Origin: Flavobacterium akiainvivens
GTDB lineage: Bacteria > Bacteroidota > Bacteroidia > Flavobacteriales > Flavobacteriaceae
Reading direction: 5' to 3'
DNA length: 64,000 bases
Assembly (NCBI RefSeq): GCF_001278115.1
Contig: NZ_LIYD01000005.1
Span: 2,329,486 to 2,393,485 of the forward strand
The stretch's first letter is position 1. Every line of letters begins with the position of its first letter. Of the stretch, positions 57,198 through 64,000 are shown piece by piece. The notes under the pieces were generated by a model. The model was not told the origin of the DNA. It saw nothing but the letters and a program-made list of their open reading frames with translations, and made no database searches. Made by a program: the position numbers and the translations under genes.

Positions 57198-60100
57198 ATG
57201 AAAAACCTCATCATTGCATTGCTCTTTACCCTGGCCGCCACCGCGCAGGATTTTACCGGCCAATGGGATAACATTATGAAACTCGAAGCACAGGGTGAGT
57301 TTAAAAAAGCCGCCGCCGCTACCGATGCCGTTTATGCCCTTGCCCGCAAAAAACGCAACGAGCCCCAGCTGCTCAAGGCTTTCTTTTATAAAAGCAAATA
57401 CCTGCAAATGCTTGAGGCCGATGCCCAGGTTATAATACTTAAAAACCTGCAGGCCGAAATTAAAACCGCAACACCCGCCACCGCCGCTTATATGGAGAGC
57501 CTGTATGCCCAGATGCTCTACGCCATATATATGGATAACGGCTACAATTACTCGCAGCGCACCAATGTGGCCTCCCCCACCCCCGATAATTTTAAAGAAT
57601 GGGGCAACCAAAATTTTACCGATGCCATAACAGCCGCCTTTGCCCGCAGCATTGCCAACCGCGCACTGCTGTATAAAACACCGCTTTCTGCCTATGCCGA
57701 AGTAGTAGATTTTGCACCCGTGCTGGCAAAAACAAAACGTTCGCTGTATGACTTTTTGCTGGAGCCTTACCTCAATTACCTCAATATGAACATTCCCTAT
57801 CGCAACAGCTTGCCAAAAGAGCAACTGGCAAAGGTGCTGGGCGATGAGCACGCTTTTCAGCAGGTGGTAGTAAACGACAGCCTTGAGAGTGCGCCCCTTT
57901 TAAAGCTGTGTAAGGATACCGAGGCTTTTTACATAAAACAAAACGACAGCTACAGCCTGCAACGTGCCATTTTGCGCCGCCTGGGCTATGCAGAGCGTTA
58001 CCGGTATCAATACCCCGAAGCCCGTACCATGCAGCTACAAACCTATGGGCAGCTAATAACCCGCTGGGGAGACAGCCCTTTTGCCTACCGTGCCATGATA
58101 CAACAGGCTGATTTGCTGGTTAACCTGGCCGATAAAAAAACAAACCCGCAATACAAACGGCAGGCGCTAAATATTTTAAACACCATTATATCCGCTAAAG
58201 ATAAAAACGATGTTACCCCCGAAGCCGAAGCACGCAGGGCGCCCATTGTTAGCACCACACTTAGGGTAAAGGCACAAAGCTATGTTTTACCGGGGCAACC
58301 CTCTTTGGCACAATTTGATTTTAAAAACCTTGACAAAGTGCGCGTTGCCATTTACAAACAGCCTTACCCTAAAAACACTGACAGGTATGGGGCTTATGGC
58401 AACAATAGCTCATATAACGACAGCCTGCTGAAACACGGCACACCTGTACTGGTTAAAGAATATACCCTGCCCAAAACACAGCCTTACTTTAATTATACTA
58501 CAGAGGTGGCATTACCTGCTTTGGAAAAAGGATGTTACATTGTGGCCTTTTGCCCCGCCACAACAAATCCCGACAGTAACGAATATGCGTTTGTAGGCAT
58601 ACAGGCTACAGGGCTGTCTTTGTCTAAGCAACAAGCAAACAAAACAACGCAGTATTTTGTAACTACAGCCACTACCGGCGCTCCCGTGCAGGATGCCCTG
58701 GTGCGGTATGACTCCTTAACCGTAAAAACCAATAAAAACGGGCGTGCCGACCTGGCGCATAATCCTGATAACAACCGGTACACACCGGTTACCATAACCT
58801 TTGAGGGCGATACCCTTACCTCATCTTTTTACAACTATTACCGCAATTATAACAATAATGATGATGACGAAACAGATGTAAGCGTAGCCCAATATTTAGA
58901 CCGTGCCATATACCGCCCCGGCCAGAAGGTATTTTTTAAAGCCATTGCCACACAAAGAAAAAACGGGCAATACAGCGTTGTGCCCAATGTGTTTTTTAAT
59001 ATTGAAGTTTCTGATGATAATAACAATGTAGTGTATAAAGCGCGCTTAAAAACCAATGATTTTGGTTCTTTTGCAGGTGAATTTGCCCTGCCTAAAAACG
59101 GCATGACAGGCGATTATACGTTTGAAGTATCTGAAGATGAAGAGCCCGAAAAAGACCCGGCCTACAATGCCGCTAAAGACGAGCACCCGTTTTGGGGCCA
59201 CGCTTCGCTAAGCAGCAGCTACACCTATTTTAGTGTAGAAGAATACAAGCGCCCCACCTTTGAGGTTAAATTTAACCCCGTTACCCGCGCCTATGCCCTT
59301 AACGACAGCATAACCACAACCGCAACGGCAAAATCGTTTAGCGGGGCTCCGCTGGGTGGTGCCCGGGTAGTTTATACCATTCGCCGCACAGTACAGCACC
59401 GTTTTGGTTACTCGCGCGATTACAGCTCAGGAAACGATTACACAGGCGGGCTTGTGGCACAAGATACCATTACTGCCGATGCACAGGGTAATTTTACCAT
59501 AACTTTTAAGGCAGCTGCCGATGATAAGGCCGTAAAGTCGGGCATCACATTTATCTATACCGTATATGCCAATGTTACCGATGTAAACGGCGAAACCCGC
59601 AGCGGTGAGGCTTCGGTAAAGGCCAGCTCAATATTGCTGTTCCCCGAGCTGGCAGTACCCCAGGTTATTGATGAACAAAAAGGAGGCACGGTAATGTTTA
59701 CTGTAAACAATAGCAACAGCCAGCCGCAAAAAGTAGCAGGCACACTAAAGGTATATAAAAATACAGGCGCAGGCCGCCTGCTTACAAACAGGCCATGGCA
59801 GGCACCCGAACTACAAACCATACCTAAAGAGGAGTTTATCCGCCTGTTTCCGCACGTGCCTTATGAAAAACGTGAGGCCGATACCCTGTTTGAAGCTAAG
59901 CCTTATTTGGTAAAAGAAATACACACAGGCAAAGACAAAAACCTGCAGCTTACTGATTTTAAAAACTGGCCATCGGGCACATATAAAATGGAGTTTGTGG
60001 TAAAAGATTCGCTGGGGCGCGAAGAAAAAAGCACCAAAGACTTTACGCTCATCCGCAAAAAAGACACCTACCTGCCCGATTACGAACTATTTACTTTCAC

Positions 60101-63100
60101 TATCATAAACAATGAAGACGCCTACAACAAGGGGTATGCCGAAGTGGAAATACGCACCGCCCTACCCATATTGTATGCCAACCTTGTAGCCCATGCCAAT
60201 AATAAAGTGTTGCACGAACAGGCCGTAACGGTTAAAGGCGGCAGGGCTGTGGTAAAAATCCCTGCACCAAAAAACCTTAATGCACAAATGGGCATAAATA
60301 TGGACTTTGTGTGGCAAAACCAGCTTTTTACCGGCCAGGCAATTGCAGCCATGTACAAAGACCCTGAGCCTGTTACCATAGAAACCGAAACTATTAGTAA
60401 CAAACTGGCCCCGGGCAGCGAACAAAAATGGTCGTTTACCATAAAAAACGGCAAAAACAACGAAGCCGAGGTACTCGCAGGTATGTATGATGCCTCCCTC
60501 GACCAGTTCAGGGTATCCGGGTGGGATAAGCCTGAAACCTATTACTATCCGTTAAGCTATATTGGCAATAAAGAGTTTGCAACAGAAGGCACACGTTACG
60601 GTAGTTTTGACAATGGCGATGTTGACATAGATAACCCCCAGAAAAAGAGCGATAGGTTTTATATGTATGGCTTTGATATTGTAAGCAGGGACAATTATTT
60701 CATACAATTTGAACCGAAATCGCAAATTAAAGAACCGGGCGATGAGGAGGTAACAGGCACGGTAACCCTGCCGGATGGAAATCCTTTACCTGATGTAAAC
60801 GTAACAATAAAAGGTACACATGAAGGTACAAAAACTGATTATAACGGTAAATATACCCTTTATGTAGCCAAAGGAGAAGACCTTATGTTTAGTTACTACA
60901 ACACCTGGAAAACTGTAGAATATACACCCGGTAAACGCGTAGAAAATGTAATACTGGATGTAGATGTAGATGATTATGTAATAGGATACGGAGTAAAAGA
61001 AAACTATTATGCCATTGCCACAGATAGCGTTGCTGTTGCCGGAGATTTAAATTATGAAGTAGCCTACGAAGTAAAATTTAAGCCTCTAACCCGTAAAGCA
61101 AGGGTGTGGAATGAAAGATCTGAAAGTGCGGCTTTAAGCGCTGCATCACTGGAAATTGAAGGCAGGTCAAACGCCAGCTTCATACAAACCCTACAGGCAC
61201 AGGTGCCGGGGCTTAACATCTCTACAGCTTCAAGCCGTGCAGATGGTACAGTGATTTTAAGGGGCTACGCTGCTATGGATGCCAGTGTACAGCCGCTGTA
61301 TGTTATAGACGGCGTTCCGCTAAATGCCGACCAGTTCCGGGAAATAAACCCTAATGATGTGCTCTCTGTCAGTGTGCTTAAAGATGCATCGGCTACAGCC
61401 ATATACGGCAACCGTGGCGCTAACGGGGTTATTATCATCAGTACCAAAAAAGCAGCAGAAGAACTTGCCGCAGTGCAAACCCGTAAAAACTTTAACGAAA
61501 CGGCTTTCTTTTACCCACAGCTTACTACCGATAAAAACGGCAGCATTACCTTTAGCTTTACCACCCCCGAAGCGCTAAGCGAATGGAAGCTGCGCCTGCT
61601 TGCGCATACCAAAAAAGGCGTGGGCGGTTATTTTGAAAATAAATTCTTTACCCAGAAAGACCTTATGGTGGTGCCTAATATGCCGCGTTTCCTGCGGGAA
61701 ACCGATACTGTTACCATACAGGCTAAAATAACCAACCTGGGCACCGAGCCCCAAACCGGTACCGCCATGCTGCAATTGTTTGATGCCGTTACCTTTGAGC
61801 CTGTAGATGCACAAATGCTAAACGCCAATAGCACAAGGCCGTTTACCGTTGGCGCAGGCGGCAATACATCGGTAAGTTGGCAGGTGGCCGTACCCGTAGG
61901 GTTACAAGGTGTGCAATATAAAGTAGTGGCTAAGGCCGGTAATTTTACCGATGGCGAAGAAAACATACTGCCCGTATTGCCCAACAGCATGCTGGTTACC
62001 GAAAGCCTGCCGCTGTGGGTGCGCGAAAACACTACCAAAACCTACACGCTCGAGAATTTTAAAGGCAACACTTCCTCTACCCTGCGCCACCAAGGCATAA
62101 CGCTGGAGTACACAAGCAACCCGGCTTGGCTGGCGCTTAAATCGCTGCCCTACCTTATGGAGTATGAGCACGATTGCAGCGAGCAGTTGTTTTCCCACTA
62201 CTATGCTAACAGCATTGCCGCACACATTATAAACAGCAACCCCAAAATTGCAGGCATATTTGCCGAATGGCGCAAGGCGGGCATTACCCCAAGGCTGGAA
62301 CAAAATGAGGAACTTAAAAACATACTCCTTGCCGAAACCCCGTGGGTGTTGGATGCCCAAACTGAGGAAGAGCAAAACAGCCGCCTGGCCCTACTGTTTG
62401 ACCTCGATAAGATTAAAAACAGCCTTACCGCCAACCTCAAAAAGCTGGAAGAACGCCAGAGTGCCTCAGGTGGGTTTGCATGGTTTCCGGGGTATAACGA
62501 TAGTGAGTACATTACCCGCCACATTGCCGCCGGGCTGGGCCACCTGCAAAAACTGGGCATAGCCCCGGCAGACAGTACCCGCATATTTGGCATAACCCAA
62601 AAGGCTGTAAAGTATATAGACGGGCAGTTTATAAATTGGCACAAGCAACAGGAAAAAAACCGTAAGAAAAACGATGCGTTTAAGATAATCAATCCGTATA
62701 GCGATTTGCATTATTTATACACCCGTAGTTTTTACCTGGAGCAGTACCCTGTGGGCGATTCGCTAAAGGCGGCAATAAAGCCCTACCTGGCTTATACCAA
62801 ACAAAAGTGGAGCACCTACAGCCTCTATGAAAAAGGCCTCGCAGCATTGGTTATGCACCGCTTTGGCGAAAAGGCCACAGCACAAAAAATACTTACCTAC
62901 CTTAAAGGGTCAAGCGCTAATAATGAAGAGATAGGCATGCACTGGCTCAGCAACAAGCCGGGCTGGTGGTGGTACCAATCGCCCATAGAAACACAGGCGT
63001 TGCTTATTGAGGCTTTCGCCGAAATTGATAACGACGCCAAAAGTGTAGATGCCATGCGCGTGTGGCTGATTAAGCAAAAACAAAACAAGCACTGGCCCAC

Positions 63101-63815
63101 CACAAAAGCTACTACCGAAGCGGTTTATGCACTGCTTATGAAAGGCACCGACTGGCTAAGCGTTCAGGGTACAACAACGTTTACACTGGGCAGCACCGCG
63201 GTTTTAGACAAAAAGCTTTCGGAAACTGAAAAAGAGGCCGGTACCGGCTACATAAAAATGCAATGGAAACCGGAGGAAATCACGCCTGATATGGCTACCC
63301 TAACCGTTCAGAATAATGGAAAAGTACCCGGATATGGCGGACTGTACTGGCAGTATTTTGAAAACCTTGATAAAATAAAGCCTGCGCAAAAGGGCATCAT
63401 GAGTGTAAAGAAAGAGCTGTACCGCAAAAACACCGCCGTGCAAAACATAACCCTTGAGCCCATAACCGAAAAATCGCCGCTTAAGGTGGGCGACCTGGTT
63501 ACCGTGCGCCTGGTGGTTACCCTTACCGAAGATGCCGAATATGTGCACCTTAAAGATATGCGTGCCGCTGCCTTTGAACCGGTTGATGTACTAAGCGGCC
63601 ATCATTACAAAGACGGCCTGGGCTACTACCAAAGCACCCGCGATGCCGCCACGCATTTCTTTTTCGACCGTGTAAATCGTGGCACTTATGTATTGGAGTA
63701 TGACCTGCGCGTAAATAATGCAGGCGAATTCAGCAACGGCATTACCACCATACAAAGTATGTATGCGCCTGAGTTTAGCGGGCATACACAGGGCATAAGG
63801 GTAAAAACGGAGTAA
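57198..63815 (+). CDS. Alpha-2-macroglobulin family protein with inserted CPD and TonB-plug module
   Basis: 2205 residues with a signal peptide (ends TAQ). An N-terminal region of about 380 residues is helical. An MG2 domain (about 560-660, YLDRAIYRPGQKVFFKAIA) and more beta domains follow. At about 1183-1260 is a carboxypeptidase-regulatory-like domain (VTGTVTLPDGNPLPDVNVTI). At about 1320-1420 is a TonB-plug-like domain (QPLYVIDGVPLNADQF, IYGNRGANGVIIISTKK). Then the A2M domain (FNETAFFYPQLTTDKNGSIT), a thioester motif C-S-E-Q at 1660-1663, and C-terminal receptor-like beta domains. Bacterial A2Ms trap proteases or seal the envelope. The CPD and plug look copied from SusC-type proteins and sit where the bait region is expected. 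No lipobox is seen at the start. Confidence 0.9.
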   Translation: MKNLIIALLFTLAATAQDFTGQWDNIMKLEAQGEFKKAAAATDAVYALARKKRNEPQLLKAFFYKSKYLQMLEADAQVIILKNLQAEIKTATPATAAYMESLYAQMLYAIYMDNGYNYSQRTNVASPTPDNFKEWGNQNFTDAITAAFARSIANRALLYKTPLSAYAEVVDFAPVLAKTKRSLYDFLLEPYLNYLNMNIPYRNSLPKEQLAKVLGDEHAFQQVVVNDSLESAPLLKLCKDTEAFYIKQNDSYSLQRAILRRLGYAERYRYQYPEARTMQLQTYGQLITRWGDSPFAYRAMIQQADLLVNLADKKTNPQYKRQALNILNTIISAKDKNDVTPEAEARRAPIVSTTLRVKAQSYVLPGQPSLAQFDFKNLDKVRVAIYKQPYPKNTDRYGAYGNNSSYNDSLLKHGTPVLVKEYTLPKTQPYFNYTTEVALPALEKGCYIVAFCPATTNPDSNEYAFVGIQATGLSLSKQQANKTTQYFVTTATTGAPVQDALVRYDSLTVKTNKNGRADLAHNPDNNRYTPVTITFEGDTLTSSFYNYYRNYNNNDDDETDVSVAQYLDRAIYRPGQKVFFKAIATQRKNGQYSVVPNVFFNIEVSDDNNNVVYKARLKTNDFGSFAGEFALPKNGMTGDYTFEVSEDEEPEKDPAYNAAKDEHPFWGHASLSSSYTYFSVEEYKRPTFEVKFNPVTRAYALNDSITTTATAKSFSGAPLGGARVVYTIRRTVQHRFGYSRDYSSGNDYTGGLVAQDTITADAQGNFTITFKAAADDKAVKSGITFIYTVYANVTDVNGETRSGEASVKASSILLFPELAVPQVIDEQKGGTVMFTVNNSNSQPQKVAGTLKVYKNTGAGRLLTNRPWQAPELQTIPKEEFIRLFPHVPYEKREADTLFEAKPYLVKEIHTGKDKNLQLTDFKNWPSGTYKMEFVVKDSLGREEKSTKDFTLIRKKDTYLPDYELFTFTIINNEDAYNKGYAEVEIRTALPILYANLVAHANNKVLHEQAVTVKGGRAVVKIPAPKNLNAQMGINMDFVWQNQLFTGQAIAAMYKDPEPVTIETETISNKLAPGSEQKWSFTIKNGKNNEAEVLAGMYDASLDQFRVSGWDKPETYYYPLSYIGNKEFATEGTRYGSFDNGDVDIDNPQKKSDRFYMYGFDIVSRDNYFIQFEPKSQIKEPGDEEVTGTVTLPDGNPLPDVNVTIKGTHEGTKTDYNGKYTLYVAKGEDLMFSYYNTWKTVEYTPGKRVENVILDVDVDDYVIGYGVKENYYAIATDSVAVAGDLNYEVAYEVKFKPLTRKARVWNERSESAALSAASLEIEGRSNASFIQTLQAQVPGLNISTASSRADGTVILRGYAAMDASVQPLYVIDGVPLNADQFREINPNDVLSVSVLKDASATAIYGNRGANGVIIISTKKAAEELAAVQTRKNFNETAFFYPQLTTDKNGSITFSFTTPEALSEWKLRLLAHTKKGVGGYFENKFFTQKDLMVVPNMPRFLRETDTVTIQAKITNLGTEPQTGTAMLQLFDAVTFEPVDAQMLNANSTRPFTVGAGGNTSVSWQVAVPVGLQGVQYKVVAKAGNFTDGEENILPVLPNSMLVTESLPLWVRENTTKTYTLENFKGNTSSTLRHQGITLEYTSNPAWLALKSLPYLMEYEHDCSEQLFSHYYANSIAAHIINSNPKIAGIFAEWRKAGITPRLEQNEELKNILLAETPWVLDAQTEEEQNSRLALLFDLDKIKNSLTANLKKLEERQSASGGFAWFPGYNDSEYITRHIAAGLGHLQKLGIAPADSTRIFGITQKAVKYIDGQFINWHKQQEKNRKKNDAFKIINPYSDLHYLYTRSFYLEQYPVGDSLKAAIKPYLAYTKQKWSTYSLYEKGLAALVMHRFGEKATAQKILTYLKGSSANNEEIGMHWLSNKPGWWWYQSPIETQALLIEAFAEIDNDAKSVDAMRVWLIKQKQNKHWPTTKATTEAVYALLMKGTDWLSVQGTTTFTLGSTAVLDKKLSETEKEAGTGYIKMQWKPEEITPDMATLTVQNNGKVPGYGGLYWQYFENLDKIKPAQKGIMSVKKELYRKNTAVQNITLEPITEKSPLKVGDLVTVRLVVTLTEDAEYVHLKDMRAAAFEPVDVLSGHHYKDGLGYYQSTRDAATHFFFDRVNRGTYVLEYDLRVNNAGEFSNGITTIQSMYAPEFSGHTQGIRVKTE
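60744..61470 (+). other. Inserted SusC-like CPD plus TonB-plug module in the A2M gene
   Basis: This part of the A2M gene encodes residues about 1183-1425. It has the same motif order as the SusC protein at 25251 (VSGTV...GASVVV, YVVDGVP, LYGARAANGVIMITTKK), but no transmembrane barrel follows. It joins the A2M domain directly. DVDDYVIGYGVKENYY in the middle resembles the VVVGYG linker of TonB proteins. Confidence 0.75.
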
Positions 63816-63833
63816 AAAGGTAACAAAATAACA

Positions 63834-63860
63834 AAACCCCACCTGTATAGATGGGGTTTG
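63834..63860. terminator. Hairpin after the A2M gene, bidirectional
   Basis: AAACCCCA pairs with TGGGGTTT (63834-63841 with 63852-63859) around a 10-base loop. The T-run is weak on the plus strand and better on the minus strand. The window's last 20 bases hold a second small hairpin (CCGC-ATTA-GCGG) cut by the edge. Nothing else is seen from 63861 to 64000. Confidence 0.6.
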
Positions 63861-64000
63861 CTACTTTTAACTAAACTTTCTATTAATCTAAGCTTGTTGA
63901 GGTGATGTATACCTAACTTAAAATTGGATTGTTGCTGCCCATATAACAGGCCACAATTAAAATACCCTACCTGCAAAACAAAAAAAATCCGCATTAGCGG

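Noticed and set aside
57183..57851. 222-residue open frame antisense to the start of the macroglobulin gene
   Set aside because: Gly/Ile/Val-rich low-complexity translation produced by the repeated codons of the real gene; no signal or domain.

Overview
The window looks like a chromosomal segment from a member of the Bacteroidota, most likely a Flavobacterium-like Flavobacteriaceae. Evidence: a SusC/SusD pair, gene starts without Shine-Dalgarno sequences, promoter elements of the Bacteroidota type (TTG about 19 nt upstream of TAnnTTTG), a zinc-less L36, an L17 with a long Ala-rich tail, the order rplQ-carA-eno after the ribosomal cluster, and many short secreted proteins with signal peptides ending in xAQ or with lipoboxes.

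Layout. 1-3.2 kb (+): end of an assimilatory sulfate activation/reduction operon, cysH (cut by the window start)-cysD-cysN; cysD and cysN are separated by 438 bp of dispersed repeats. 3.4-23.3 kb (-): eno, carA and the ribosomal super-cluster. It is read from rpsL at 23.3 kb down to rplQ at 6.1 kb (str, S10, spc and alpha regions), with fusA, secY, infA and rpoA. A terminator plus a new promoter split it between rpsJ and rplC, and two hairpins inside it may be autoregulatory sites. 23.5-31.2 kb (+): a BamA/Omp85-like barrel, then a SusC-SusD-lipoprotein-lipoprotein locus. 31.3-34.3 kb: rlmB, a rhomboid protease and rarA. 34.4-38.4 kb (-): a five-gene operon with an ABC ATPase, an FtsX-type permease carrying a His-rich metal-binding-like loop, a DUF3299-like protein, a YjjG-type phosphatase and a secreted protein. 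39-49.7 kb: scattered metabolic and regulatory genes (NAD(P)-binding protein, aldo/keto reductase with an AraC regulator, radC, DUF1287, DUF695, GH43 arabinanase, siderophore-interacting protein with an AraC regulator, mpl), separated by dispersed inverted repeats.

49.8-57 kb (+) is the most accessory part. A lipoprotein/zincin gene appears broken into three overlapping frames. It is followed by five small secreted proteins from two interleaved families. Four of the five follow a near-identical cassette of terminator, -7 element and signal-peptide start. Then comes an operon of a macro-domain protein and two nucleotidyltransferases. 57.2-63.8 kb (+) encodes a 2205-residue alpha-2-macroglobulin family protein with an intact CxEQ thioester motif. 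A carboxypeptidase-regulatory-like plus TonB-plug module is inserted where the bait region would be expected.

The best candidates for undescribed biology are the cassette array of secreted proteins, the macroglobulin/TonB-plug fusion, the macro-domain/nucleotidyltransferase operon, and the His-rich ABC operon. All functional statements rest on motif reading and memory of families; no database search was run. No tRNA, rRNA, CRISPR array or insertion sequence was recognised.
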